A DNA stretch of 38,292 bases from Prado023 sp049688395 (GTDB lineage: Bacteria; Actinomycetota; Actinomycetes; S36-B12; CAIYMF01). A program made the position numbers and the translations under genes. Below are positions 23,497 to 32,158 of this stretch, in pieces (the stretch's first letter is position 1; every line of letters starts with the position of its first letter). The DNA is taken from NCBI GenBank assembly GCA_049688395.1, contig JBAVKQ010000327.1, positions 1 through 38,292 of the forward strand. Direction: 5' to 3'. Below the pieces are notes generated by a model. It was not told the DNA's origin. It saw only the letters and a list, made by a program, of their open reading frames with translations, and did not search any database.

Positions 23497-24874
23497 TCAG
23501 TGGCCCAGCAGCCGATCGAACAGCGCTGCGCGCCGCGCACGTCGACCGGTCCGCGCCTCGCGCTCGTCGGCGGACCCCATCAGGGCCAGTGCGCCGTTCG
23601 CGCCCAACCAGCGCAGTGGCTCGACCTCCCACCGGCGCGAGCGATGGTTCACCCACGGCAGCGCGGTGAGCTCCGAACGGGTCCCGTGGATCAGGTCGGT
23701 CACGGTGCGCCCGGCCAGGTTGGCGGTGCCCACCCCGTCACCCACATAGCCACCGGCCCAGGCGAGCCCGGTGCGTCGGTCCAGACCGCACGAGGCGAAC
23801 CAGTCCCGCGCGATGCCCAGGGGGCCACCCCATCGATGGGTCACCCGGTAGGGCGCCACCGCGGGGAACATCTCGGTCAGCGCCTGCCACAGCCCGACAT
23901 GCACCGACCCGACCCGGTCGAAGGCGGGGTCGATCCGGGAACCGTAGTGGTAGGGCGCCCCGCGACCTCCGAACGCCAGTCGATCGTCGGCTGTGCGCTG
24001 GCCGTAGACGATCAGGTGCCGGCCGTCGGTGAACGTCTCGCGCTGGGCCAGCCCGATCTGCGCCCAGACCGCCTCGGGCAACGGCTCGGTGGCCAGCATC
24101 AGCGAGTAGACCGGCAGCACGTCTCGACGGTGCCCGGGCAGCCCGGCGGTGAAGGCCTCCGTGGCCCGAACGACGTAAGGGCGCGCGCGCGTCGCCACGT
24201 GCGGTCCGGGCCACCCCCGGCTCCAGGCTGCGGACGGCTGTGTTCTCGTAGATGCGGACCCCGGCGGCCTGGACCACGCACGCCAGCCCGCGGGCCAGCG
24301 CCGCCGGTTGGATCGCGGCGCAGTGCGGCGTGTACGTCGCGCCCAGCACGCCGCGAGCGCCGGCTCGGGCTGTGGCCTCGTCGGCATCGAGCAAGCGATA
24401 GTCCGCGGACCCGAAGCCCCAGGACCGCCACATGGCGTTCTCCGCACGGGCTCGGTCGAGCTGGACCGGGGTGCGGGCCAGGCCCAGAGTGCCGCCCTTG
24501 GCCCAGCCGATGTCCAGGCCCTCGGCCACGGAGACCCGACCCACCTCGTCGACGGTGTCGTGCATCGCGTGCTGCAGGGCCAGGGCGCCGTCCCGCGAGC
24601 TGCGCCGGGCCACCGCGTCGATCGGGGCGGGGAACAGCGCCGAGCACCAGCCGCCGTTGCGCCCACTGGCGCCGAATCCGGCGACCTGGGCCTCGAGGAC
24701 CGCGATCCGGGTTCCCGGCGCCGATCGGGCCAGGTAGTACGCGGTCCACAGCCCCGTATAGCCCGCGCCCACGATGACTACATCGACGTCGAGATCGCCC
24801 TCGAGGGCGGCGCGCGCCGGTGGAACCGGCCCGAGGTCGTCCCACCACAGCGACAGCCCCCGCAGGTCGCTCAC
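23497..24874 (-). pseudogene. Frameshifted FAD-dependent amine oxidoreductase (DAO family)
   Basis: The two halves of a glycine/D-amino-acid-oxidase-like protein lie in different frames. The N-terminal half (GTG at 24874) has the FAD dinucleotide motif DVVIVGAGYTGLWTAYYL (31-48) and GASGRNGGWC (68-77). It continues to about residue 231, ending in GDARAP. The C-terminal half resumes as YVVRATEAFTAGL and runs to the stop at 23497, with GWGGPLGIARDW-like and GYVGDGVGTANLAGR segments typical of the family. Removing one base from the GGG run at 24179-24181 gives a continuous 458-residue protein of normal family length. Either the gene is recently broken or this is a one-base sequencing error; both halves look well conserved. 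Putrescine-cluster context suggests a gamma-glutamylputrescine-oxidase-like or other amine oxidase role. Confidence 0.85.
24179..24181 (-). other. Frameshift site in FAD oxidoreductase gene
   Basis: The plus strand reads GGG next to a GCGCGCGCGCG run. One extra base in this triplet explains the change of frame exactly, joining GDARAP to YVVRATEAF. The GC dinucleotide run beside it is prone to polymerase and sequencing slippage. Confidence 0.75.
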
Positions 24875-24926
24875 CGGTCCCGGTCCGGCGGCACACGCAC
24901 GCCGGCGCGCACGGCGGACAGCCCGG

Positions 24927-25598
24927 TCACCTCAGGTCTCCGCGCAATCCGCGGGGCAGCGCCGGCTGCGGACACTCCTGCGCGCCGGCCTCGGCCGTGG
25001 GCGTCCCGCCGACGAGTCGGATCGGCACGTGCCCGGCCCAGACCGGCCAGTCCGCGTCGTCGGCGTCGTCGGGCCCGCCGGTGCGTGCCTTGACCGAGAA
25101 CTCGGCCAGGTCCAGGGCGAGCACCGTGGTGGCCGCGACCTCCTTGGCCGTCATCGGCCGCAGGGCGTCCCAGCGGCCGGGGGTCAGGTGCTCGGTCAGC
25201 GACTGCAGGGCAGCCCACTTCTCGTCGCCGGCCAGGGCCCGGGCCGAGCCGAGCACCACCAGGCTCCGGTAGTTCATGCTCGACTCGAACGCGCTGCGCG
25301 CCAGCACCAGCCCATCCAGGTGCGTCACCGTCAGGCAGACGGGCGCCCCGGCGGCCAGCGTGCGCAACATCCGCGACCCCGACGAGCCGTGCAGCAGCAC
25401 CCGGTCGCCGTCCGGGGCGATCCCCACCGGCAGGACCACCGGCCCACCGTCGGGCCCCACGAACCCGACATGCCCGACGATCGCCTCGGCCAGGATCGCG
25501 CGCGCCTCGGCCCGGCCGTACGTGGTCCGATCGGCATGCCGCGACGGGGTGGTCCGGGCGTACGGATCAGGCGCGCCTCGGATCGGGTCCGCGCCCAT
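24927..25598 (-). CDS. PNPOx-fold (pyridoxamine 5'-phosphate oxidase-like) flavin-binding protein
   Basis: The 223-residue product resembles the split-barrel flavin-nucleotide-binding family. An N-terminal stretch DRTTYGRAEARAIL is followed by VGHVGFVGPDGGPVVLPVGI and an LLHGSSGSRMLRTL phosphate-loop-like segment, then VCLTVTHLDGLVLARSAFESSMNYRSLVVLG, typical of the Pyridox_ox_2 group. The ATG at 25598 lies two bases past the aminotransferase stop, with AGGAG ten bases upstream inside that gene. The true reaction of this subgroup is usually unknown; it may bind FMN or F420. Sitting in the same transcript as a PLP-dependent aminotransferase makes a link to PLP supply possible, but that is inference. 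Confidence 0.82.
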   Translation of the reverse strand: MGADPIRGAPDPYARTTPSRHADRTTYGRAEARAILAEAIVGHVGFVGPDGGPVVLPVGIAPDGDRVLLHGSSGSRMLRTLAAGAPVCLTVTHLDGLVLARSAFESSMNYRSLVVLGSARALAGDEKWAALQSLTEHLTPGRWDALRPMTAKEVAATTVLALDLAEFSVKARTGGPDDADDADWPVWAGHVPIRLVGGTPTAEAGAQECPQPALPRGLRGDLR

Positions 25599-25600
25599 GC

Positions 25601-27001
25601 CTAGAGCAGCTCCTGGCCGCGGGTGAGCACGTCGCGCAGGATCGACTCGATCTCGTCGAACTCCGGCTGGCCGATGATCAGCGGCGGGGCGAGCTGGATC
25701 ACCGGGTCGCCGCGGTCGTCGGCACGGCAGTACAGCCCGGCGTCGAACAGCGCCCTGGACAGGTATCCGCGCAGCAGCCGCTCGGCCTCGTCGTCGTCGA
25801 ACGTCGCCTTGGTGGCCTTGTCCTTGACCAACTCGATGCCGTAGAAGAACCCCGCCCCGCGCACGTCGCCGACGATGTCCAGGTCGCCCAACTTCTCCAG
25901 CGTCGCGCGGAACGCGGCCTCGTGGGAGCGCACGTGCTCGTTGATCCCCTCGCGGGCGAAGATGTCGAGGTTGGCCAGCGCAGCCGCTGCCGAGACCGGG
26001 TGCCCGCCCCACGTGTAGCCGTGCTGGAACGTGTTGGTGCCCGAGGCGAACGGCTCGAACAGCCGGTCGTGGACCATCATCGCGCCCAGCGGGGCGTACC
26101 CGGAGGTGATCCCCTTGGCGAACGTGATGATGTCGGGCTGCACCCCGAAGCGGTTCATCGCGAAGTAGTCCCCGATCCGGCCCATCGCGCAGATGGTCTC
26201 GTCGGCCACGAGCAGCACGTCGTAGGTGTCGCAGATCTCGCGGACCCGCGCGAAGTACCCGGGCGGCGGCGGGAAGCACCCCCCGGAGTTCTGCACCGGC
26301 TCCAGGAACACCGCTGCGACGGACTCCGGGCCCTCGAACTCGATGGCCTCGGCGATCCGGTCGGCGGCCCACCGGCCGAACGCCACCTCGTCGTCGGCGT
26401 GGATCGGTGCGCGGTAGAAGTTGGTGTTGGGCACCTTGTGCGCCCCGGGCACCAGCGGCTCGAAGGGGATTCGGGCCCCGGGGATGCCGGTGATGCTCAG
26501 CGCACCCTGGGGGGTGCCGTGATAGGCCACGTTGCGGCTGATCACCTTGTGCTTGGCCGGTCGGCCGGTCAGCTTGTAGTACTGCTTGGCCAGCTTCCAC
26601 GCCGACTCGACCGCCTCGCCACCGCCGGTCGTGAAGAACGTCCGGTTGATGTCCGGGGGGGCCAGGTCGGCCAGTCGGTCGGCGAGCTCGATGGCCGCGG
26701 GATGCGCGTAGGACCACAGCGGGAAGAAGGCCAGCTGGCTGGCCTGGGCGGCCATCGCCTCGGCGATCTCGGTGCGCCCGTGGCCGACCTGCACCGTGAA
26801 CAGCCCCGCGAGGCCGTCGAGGTAGGAGCGGCCCTGATCGTCGAAGACCCGGGCACCCTCGCCGCGCACGATCACCGGCACGTGCCCGGCCCCGGACTCG
26901 TAGACCGAGTGCCTGGTGAAGTGCATCCACAGGCGGTCCCGGGCGCGGTCGGCCAGGGCGTCGTCGCCGGGCTCGGGAAAGGACAGGTCGCTGATGGTCA
27001 T
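25601..27001 (-). CDS. Class III (omega) aminotransferase, PLP-dependent
   Basis: The 466-residue protein is a fold-I class III aminotransferase. RLWMHFTRHSVYE near 23-35 is typical of the actinobacterial omega-amine group. FFTTGGGEAVESAWKLA (122-138) binds the PLP phosphate, LLVADE (263-268) supplies the pyridine-N Asp D267, and ITFAKGITSGYAPLGAM (292-308) holds the Schiff-base lysine K296. Such enzymes transfer an amino group from putrescine, GABA or beta-alanine to pyruvate or 2-oxoglutarate. The ATG at 27001 overlaps the Lrp gene stop (ATGA). A longer open frame upstream is a shadow of the Lrp gene. With the aldehyde dehydrogenases across the divergent promoter it fits diamine to aminoaldehyde conversion. 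Confidence 0.92.
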   Translation of the reverse strand: MTISDLSFPEPGDDALADRARDRLWMHFTRHSVYESGAGHVPVIVRGEGARVFDDQGRSYLDGLAGLFTVQVGHGRTEIAEAMAAQASQLAFFPLWSYAHPAAIELADRLADLAPPDINRTFFTTGGGEAVESAWKLAKQYYKLTGRPAKHKVISRNVAYHGTPQGALSITGIPGARIPFEPLVPGAHKVPNTNFYRAPIHADDEVAFGRWAADRIAEAIEFEGPESVAAVFLEPVQNSGGCFPPPPGYFARVREICDTYDVLLVADETICAMGRIGDYFAMNRFGVQPDIITFAKGITSGYAPLGAMMVHDRLFEPFASGTNTFQHGYTWGGHPVSAAAALANLDIFAREGINEHVRSHEAAFRATLEKLGDLDIVGDVRGAGFFYGIELVKDKATKATFDDDEAERLLRGYLSRALFDAGLYCRADDRGDPVIQLAPPLIIGQPEFDEIESILRDVLTRGQELL

Positions 27002-27480
27002 CGGGTTCCCCAGGTGTAGATCTGCTTGCGCAGCTTCAGGTAGACGAAGGTCTCGGTGCTGCGCACGCCCGGGACGGCTCGGATCTTGCTGTTCATGATG
27101 TCGAGCAGGTGCTCGTCGTCCTCGCACACCACCTCGGCCAGGATGTCGAAGCCCCCGGCGGTGATCACGACGTAGTCGACCTCGTCGATCTCGGCCAGTC
27201 GGTCGGCGACCTCGCCGAGATCGCCGTCGACCCGGATGCCCAGCATCGCCGCGCGCGGGAAGCCGACCTGCATCGGGTCGGTGACCGCCACGATCTGGAT
27301 GACCCCCGAGTCGATCAGGCGCGCCACGCGCTGGCGCACTGCGGCCTCGGAGAGCCCGACGGCCTTGCCGATCGTCGCGTAGGCCCGTCGGCCGTCCTGC
27401 TGCAACTGCTCGATGATCGCCTTCGCGGTGTCGTCGAGGGGCACGGCGCGCGGCCGCGGGGTCGAGGGCATGGCGGCCAT
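26998..27480 (-). CDS. Lrp/AsnC family transcriptional regulator
   Basis: The 160-residue protein has an N-terminal winged helix-turn-helix (LDDTAKAIIEQLQQDGR, then IGKAVGLSEAAVRQRVARL) and a C-terminal RAM ligand-binding domain (FDILAEVVCEDDEHLLDIM, then VRSTETFVYLKLRKQ). The ATG at 27480 has GGTGGGG just upstream; ATGs at 27471 and 27507 are in frame and possible. It is the first gene of the aminotransferase operon and is divergent from the aldehyde dehydrogenase at 27719. That is the classical arrangement for a local regulator responding to an amine or amino acid and controlling both sides, including itself. Confidence 0.92.
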   Translation of the reverse strand: MAAMPSTPRPRAVPLDDTAKAIIEQLQQDGRRAYATIGKAVGLSEAAVRQRVARLIDSGVIQIVAVTDPMQVGFPRAAMLGIRVDGDLGEVADRLAEIDEVDYVVITAGGFDILAEVVCEDDEHLLDIMNSKIRAVPGVRSTETFVYLKLRKQIYTWGTR

Positions 27481-27511
27481 GGAACCCCACCGCACGTCCA
27501 GATGCAAGCGG

Positions 27512-27536
27512 ATTCGTGGTCAATGGGCGTTCGAAT
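27512..27536. promoter_or_regulatory. Candidate Lrp operator (inverted repeat)
   Basis: ATTCG (27512-27516) and CGAAT (27532-27536) form an inverted repeat just upstream of the Lrp start, with a TTCGAA palindrome at its right arm. It lies in the 238-bp divergent region between the regulator and the aldehyde dehydrogenase. The arms are short, so this is a weak call. Confidence 0.3.
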
Positions 27537-27614
27537 TGCGGAATACGTGGAATGAGCCTGGCACAACCGCGGGATCGGCGCCCGCGTGTCGCTGCGAAGG
27601 TCCGCGTGCTCGGC

Positions 27615-27620
27615 TACACT
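27615..27620 (+). promoter_or_regulatory. -10 box for the aldehyde dehydrogenase at 27719
   Basis: TACACT is a strong TANNNT match, with CTGCGA 17 bases upstream as a weak -35. It leaves a leader of about 90 bases that ends in an AGGAGA ribosome site. Confidence 0.45.
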
Positions 27621-27718
27621 CTCAGCCGCCGGTGGGCGTCGGTCCGCAGCCGTGCACCGCGAGCGCCGTCCGTACCTGTGCACTGTCCAGTCAGCCCGCA
27701 CTGCCGCCAGGAGAGCCC

Positions 27719-29161
27719 GTGAGCCGCACCATCCGCAGCTTCGTCAATGGCCAGCCCGTCGACTCGGTCTCGGGCCAGACCCAGGACCTGATCAACCCGA
27801 CGACCGGCGAGGTGTTCGCCCAGGCCGTCGTGTCCGGGGCGCCGGACGTCGACCGTGCCTACCGCGCAGCCTCGGAGGCGTTCCACGGCTGGGGTCGCAC
27901 CACGCCTGCGCAGCGCCAGGCCGCCCTGCTGGAGATGGCCGACATCGTGGCCGCCAATGCCGAGGAGCTGATCGCCCTCGAGAGCGAGAACACCGGCAAG
28001 GCGCTGGCGGTCACGGCCGCCGAGGAGATCCCGCCGATGGTCGACCAGATCCGGTTCTTCGCCGGCGCGGCGCGCATCCTCGAGGGCAGGTCCGCCGGAG
28101 AGTACATGAAGGGCTTCACCTCCATCGTTCGCCGCGAGCCGGTCGGGGTCATCGGCCAGGTCACGCCGTGGAACTACCCGATGATGATGGCGGTGTGGAA
28201 GTTCGCCCCGGCGATCGCCGCGGGCAACACCGTGGTCCTCAAGCCCTCGGACACCACGCCGGTGACCACGGTCCGGATGGCCGAGCTGTTCGCCGACGTG
28301 CTGCCCGCCGGCGTGCTGAACGTGGTCACCGGGGATCGGAGCACGGGTCAGGCCCTGGTGGAGCACCCGCGCCCGGACATGGTCTCGATCACCGGTTCGG
28401 TGCGCGCGGGCATGGCTGTGGCGAGCACGGCCGCGGCCGACGTCAAGCGCGTGCACCTCGAGCTCGGCGGCAAGGCGCCGGTCGTGGTGTTCGAGGACGC
28501 CGACATCGCCGCGGCCGCCGAGTGGCTGGCCGTGGCCGGCTACTTCAACGCCGGTCAGGACTGCACCGCGGCCACCCGGGTCCTGGTGGCCGACGCGGTC
28601 CACGACGACTTCGTGGCTGCCCTGGCCGAGCAGGCCCGCACCATTCCCACCACCTTCGAGGGGGGACCCGGGGACCCCGACGCGCTCGTGCCCCCGATGA
28701 ACAACGAGCGCCAGATGCGTCAGGTTCTGGGGTTCCTGGAGCGCACCCCGGCGCACGCCGAGATCGTCACCGGCGGAACGCGGATCGGTGATCGCGGATT
28801 CTTCGTGGCCCCGACCGTGGTGGCCGGCCTGCGCCAGGACGACGAGATGGTGCAGGACGAGATCTTCGGACCCGTCATGACCGTGCAGCGCTTCGCCGAC
28901 GAGGCCCAGGCCCTCGAGTGGGCCAACGGCGTGCAGTACGGCCTGGCCTCCTCGGTGTGGACCAGGGACCTCGCCCGCGGGATGCGGATGGCGCGCAGCC
29001 TCGACTTCGGCGCGGTGTGGATCAACACGCACATCCCGCTGATCGCCGAGATGCCGCACGGCGGCTTCAAGCGCTCGGGCTACGGCAAGGACCTGTCCAT
29101 GTACGGCTTCGAGGACTACACCCGGATCAAGCACGTGATGATCAGCCTCGAGGAGGACTGA
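27719..29161 (+). CDS. Gamma-aminobutyraldehyde dehydrogenase-like aldehyde dehydrogenase (copy 1)
   Basis: The 480-residue protein is an NAD(P)+-dependent aldehyde dehydrogenase. It has TPWNYPMMMAVWK (149-161), GNTVVLKPSD (169-178), general base E248 in LELGGK and nucleophile C282 in NAGQDCTAATR. The C-terminal NTHIPLIAEMPHGGFKRSGYG is typical of aminobutyraldehyde dehydrogenases (PatD/YdcW group) and favours amino-aldehyde substrates. The GTG at 27719 has AGGAGA five to six bases upstream. The open frame extends further upstream into the Lrp gene without support. It would convert 4-aminobutanal to GABA. It is divergent from the Lrp/aminotransferase operon and about 46% or less by eye different from the second copy; I did not align them. 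Confidence 0.9.
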   Translation: MSRTIRSFVNGQPVDSVSGQTQDLINPTTGEVFAQAVVSGAPDVDRAYRAASEAFHGWGRTTPAQRQAALLEMADIVAANAEELIALESENTGKALAVTAAEEIPPMVDQIRFFAGAARILEGRSAGEYMKGFTSIVRREPVGVIGQVTPWNYPMMMAVWKFAPAIAAGNTVVLKPSDTTPVTTVRMAELFADVLPAGVLNVVTGDRSTGQALVEHPRPDMVSITGSVRAGMAVASTAAADVKRVHLELGGKAPVVVFEDADIAAAAEWLAVAGYFNAGQDCTAATRVLVADAVHDDFVAALAEQARTIPTTFEGGPGDPDALVPPMNNERQMRQVLGFLERTPAHAEIVTGGTRIGDRGFFVAPTVVAGLRQDDEMVQDEIFGPVMTVQRFADEAQALEWANGVQYGLASSVWTRDLARGMRMARSLDFGAVWINTHIPLIAEMPHGGFKRSGYGKDLSMYGFEDYTRIKHVMISLEED

Positions 29162-29337
29162 CCCCCGCCCGCTGACCCCCGGCTCCCCCCGCCCATCCGC
29201 TTCCCTTCTGCTGATCTGCTTCTCGAATTCGGGAGGCACCTTCGCAGCGGGGAAGCGTTCGGGGGGAGGGGGCGTGGGGTAGGGCGGTACGTCGCCGGTC
29301 CGGCCCGGTGGGCGGGCATCATCGGGGGCGACCCGGT

Positions 29338-29343
29338 TAGCGT
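29338..29343 (+). promoter_or_regulatory. Candidate leaderless -10 box for the D-lactate dehydrogenase gene
   Basis: TAGCGT spans -12 to -7 relative to the ATG at 29350, with no ribosome site visible. The remaining 188-bp gap after the aldehyde dehydrogenase is C/G-rich and I see no clear terminator in it. Confidence 0.4.
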
Positions 29344-29349
29344 TCAGCC

Positions 29350-30360
29350 ATGACCAACGTGACGATGTTCGACACCAAGAAGTACGACCGCAACCACCTC
29401 GGCAAGGCCCTGCAGGACGCCGGCTTCGAGGTGAAGTTCCGTGAGTTCCGGTTGAATCCCGACACGGTGGAGACCGTGGGCGAGGACGTCGATGTGGTGT
29501 GCGTGTTCGTCAACGACAAGCTCACGGCTGAGGTCATCGAGCAGTTGGCCGCCAAGGGCGTGAAGATGATCGCCTTGCGCTGCGCCGGCTTCAACGGGGT
29601 GGATCTGCAGGCCGCCGCGGACCACGGCATCCTCGTGGCCCGGGTGCCCGCCTATTCGCCGTACGCCGTCGCCGAGCACGCCGTGACCCTCGCGCTGGCC
29701 CTGAACCGGCGCATCCCGCAGGCCAACCGGCGCGTGCGTGACATGAACTTCACCCTGGACGGGCTCGTCGGGTTCGACATGCACGGCAAGACCGTGGGCC
29801 TGATCGGAACCGGCAAGATCGGCAGGATCGCCGGCCAGATCTTCAAGGGCTTCGGCATGCGGGTCATCATGTGGGATCCCTACCCGGACCCGGCGTGGGC
29901 CGCCGAGCACGGCCTGGAGTACGTGGAACTGTCCGAGATCGGCCGGGAGGCCGACATCGTCTCGCTGCACGTGCCGCTGTTCCCCGAGACCCATCACATC
30001 CTCAACGCGCTGGTCATCGACGCCCTCAAGCCCGGCGTCATCATCATCAACGTCAGCCGGGGCGCTCTGGTGGACACGCGCGCACTGATCGAGGCCCTCA
30101 AGTCCGGTCATGTCGGTGGCGTGGGCCTGGACGTGTACGAGGAGGAGGAGGGCAAGTTCTTCGAGGACCTGTCCGGCGAGGTCATGGACGACGACGTCCT
30201 GGCCCGGCTGCTGACCTTCCCGAACGTGCTCGTCACCGCGCACCAGGCCTTCCTGACCCACGAGGCACTCGACGAGATCGCCAAGGTCACCACAGAGAAC
30301 ATCGCGGCCTTCGCGGCGGGGGAGTCCCCGCAGGAGTCCCGCATCGTCCTGCCCGTGTAG
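29350..30360 (+). CDS. ldhA: D-lactate dehydrogenase-like 2-hydroxyacid dehydrogenase
   Basis: The 336-residue NAD-dependent enzyme matches the LdhA branch. It has the Rossmann motif VGLIGTGKIGRIAG (near 144-157), LHVPLFPETHHILN (near 207-220), NVSRGALVDT with the catalytic Arg (near 235-244), and GLDVYEEEEGKFFED (near 260-274). The ending VLVTAHQAFLTHEAL, with the catalytic His, matches the E. coli LdhA-type pattern. It should reduce pyruvate to D-lactate or work on a related 2-oxoacid. It sits between two aldehyde dehydrogenases of the amine cluster. Pyruvate is the usual acceptor of omega-aminotransferases, so a metabolic link is possible but not shown. Confidence 0.9.
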   Translation: MTNVTMFDTKKYDRNHLGKALQDAGFEVKFREFRLNPDTVETVGEDVDVVCVFVNDKLTAEVIEQLAAKGVKMIALRCAGFNGVDLQAAADHGILVARVPAYSPYAVAEHAVTLALALNRRIPQANRRVRDMNFTLDGLVGFDMHGKTVGLIGTGKIGRIAGQIFKGFGMRVIMWDPYPDPAWAAEHGLEYVELSEIGREADIVSLHVPLFPETHHILNALVIDALKPGVIIINVSRGALVDTRALIEALKSGHVGGVGLDVYEEEEGKFFEDLSGEVMDDDVLARLLTFPNVLVTAHQAFLTHEALDEIAKVTTENIAAFAAGESPQESRIVLPV

Positions 30361-30525
30361 CAGATCGACGGCGCGACATGTGCCCGTGGGATTGTGACGG
30401 GTCGGGCATTGACGTTATGGTGCGGCCCACCCAGTACTGACCATGGATTCCGTGCCGCTCAACCATGATCGCCGCGGATTCCGCAGTTGCGCGGTTCGCC
30501 GCGCTTCCCATTGAGGGGGATCGGC

Positions 30526-32013
30526 GTGCAGCCACTCGGCCAGTTCATCGACGGTGCACATGTCACGGGCTCCGGCGGGCGCGTCGAGGTCGCCAACCCG
30601 GCCGACGGGTCGGTCGTGGCCACCTTGGGGGAGGCCACCCCGGCTGATGTCGACACCGCGGTCGCAGCCGCGCGTGCCGCGTTCCCGGCCTGGGCCGCAG
30701 CGCCCCCTGGTGAACGATCGACGGCACTGCTGGCGCTGGCCGACCGGATGCAGGCGCGCGCCGAGCAGTACGCGCGCACCGAGTCCGCGCAGTCCGGCAA
30801 GCCGATCAAGCTGACCCGGGAGTTCGACGTGCCCGGGTCGATCGACAACGTCCGGTTCTTCGCCGGTGCCGCCCGGCTGCTGTCCGGGATGGCCCAGGGC
30901 GAGTACGACGCCACGCACACCTCCTCGATCCGGCGCGAGCCGATCGGCGTCGTAGGCTCGATCGCCCCGTGGAACTATCCGCTGCAGATGGCCATGTGGA
31001 AGGTCCTGCCCGCGGTGGCCGCAGGCAACACGATCGTGCTCAAGCCGGCCGAGAGCACCCCGCTGACCTCGCTGATGTTCGCCGAGGACGCGGTGGCGGC
31101 GGGTATCCCGGCCGGGGTGATCAACGTGCTCACCGGACCGGGTCGGACCGTGGGCGAGGCCCTGGTCAGTCATGCGGGGGTCTCGATGGTGTCCTTCACC
31201 GGGTCCACGCCCGTGGGCCAGCGCGTGATGCAGCTGGCGACCGGCACGATCAAGCGCGTGCACCTCGAACTCGGGGGCAAGGCGCCGTTCGTGGTGTTCG
31301 ACGACGCCGACCTCGAGGCTGCCGCCAACGGTGCGGTCGCCGGGTCGCTGATCAACTCCGGCCAGGACTGCACCGCAGCGACCCGCGCCTACGTGCAGCG
31401 GCCGGCCTTCGACGAGTTCGTGGCGCGGGTGGCCGCGCTGATGGGCACTGTCCGCCTCGGCGACCCGAGCGATCCCGGGACCGACCAGGGCCCGCTGATC
31501 TCCCGCCGCCAGCAGGAGTCGGTCGATGGCTACGTGCAACGGGCCGTGGCGGCCGGGGCGCGCGTCGTGTGCGGCGGGCAGGTGCCCGCCGAGGGTGCGT
31601 TGGCGGCCGGCGCGTTCTACCCACCCACTCTGATCGTCGATGCGGCGCAGGGCTCCGAGATCGTCGCGGAGGAGCTGTTCGGTCCGGTCCTGGTCGTGCT
31701 GCCCTTCGACACCGACGACGACGGGATCCGCCTGGCCAACGACACGCCTTACGGCTTGGCCGCCTCGGCGTGGACGACCAACACGTTCCGTGCGGGCCGG
31801 GCGAGCCGGGAGATCATGGCCGGCTGCGTGTGGATCAACGACCACATCCCGATCGTGTCCGAGATGCCGCACGGTGGCTTCAAGGCTTCGGGCTTCGGCA
31901 AGGACATGAGCCTGTACTCCCTGGAGGAGTACACCCACATCAAGCACGTCTCGGCCGACATCACCGGCGAGGCCCGCAAGGACTGGCACCGCACGATCTT
32001 CGGCGACCGTTGA
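30526..32013 (+). CDS. Gamma-aminobutyraldehyde dehydrogenase-like aldehyde dehydrogenase (copy 2)
   Basis: The 495-residue paralog of the 27719 gene carries APWNYPLQMAMWK (147-159), GNTIVLKPAE (167-176), general base E248 in LELGGK and nucleophile C282 in NSGQDCTAATR. The same ending logic, NDHIPIVSEMPHGGFKASGFG, places it in the aminoaldehyde group. The GTG at 30526 follows GAGGGGGA at good spacing. The 165-bp gap before it contains TTGACG at 30409-30414, but no good -10 is properly spaced. It precedes the polyamine importer genes, so it probably acts on aminoaldehydes from imported polyamines. Keeping two copies may reflect different substrates, such as 4-aminobutanal and 3-aminopropanal. 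Confidence 0.9.
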   Translation: MQPLGQFIDGAHVTGSGGRVEVANPADGSVVATLGEATPADVDTAVAAARAAFPAWAAAPPGERSTALLALADRMQARAEQYARTESAQSGKPIKLTREFDVPGSIDNVRFFAGAARLLSGMAQGEYDATHTSSIRREPIGVVGSIAPWNYPLQMAMWKVLPAVAAGNTIVLKPAESTPLTSLMFAEDAVAAGIPAGVINVLTGPGRTVGEALVSHAGVSMVSFTGSTPVGQRVMQLATGTIKRVHLELGGKAPFVVFDDADLEAAANGAVAGSLINSGQDCTAATRAYVQRPAFDEFVARVAALMGTVRLGDPSDPGTDQGPLISRRQQESVDGYVQRAVAAGARVVCGGQVPAEGALAAGAFYPPTLIVDAAQGSEIVAEELFGPVLVVLPFDTDDDGIRLANDTPYGLAASAWTTNTFRAGRASREIMAGCVWINDHIPIVSEMPHGGFKASGFGKDMSLYSLEEYTHIKHVSADITGEARKDWHRTIFGDR

Positions 32014-32027
32014 GTTGCGGCCGCGCA

Positions 32028-32053
32028 GCTGCCAGCGCGTGGCTGCCAGCGCG
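32028..32053. repeat. Two-copy 14-bp tandem repeat in intergenic gap
   Basis: GCTGCCAGCGCG occurs at 32028-32039 and 32042-32053 with a 14-base period, just after the aldehyde dehydrogenase stop. The rest of the 145-bp gap is C-rich and shows no clear promoter. Confidence 0.6.
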
Positions 32054-32158
32054 CGTCTGCTGCGCAGGAAGCCCCAGCAGCTCTGCCCAGCCCCCGCACC
32101 CAGCTGACCCCCACCACGTGCCCAGACCCCGCTGACTCACACCGACAGGCAGGACGAG

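Noticed and set aside
24179..24190. Programmed ribosomal frameshifting in the FAD oxidoreductase
   Set aside because: No slippery heptamer or downstream structure is evident, and a single-base error or mutation is simpler.
24927..26930. A long minus-strand frame that appears to fuse a protein onto the PNPOx-like gene
   Set aside because: The upstream part is the out-of-frame shadow of the aminotransferase; a well-supported ATG lies at 25598.
32028..32053. Attachment-site duplication
   Set aside because: The repeat copies are adjacent with a 14-base period, and there is no integrase or tRNA nearby.
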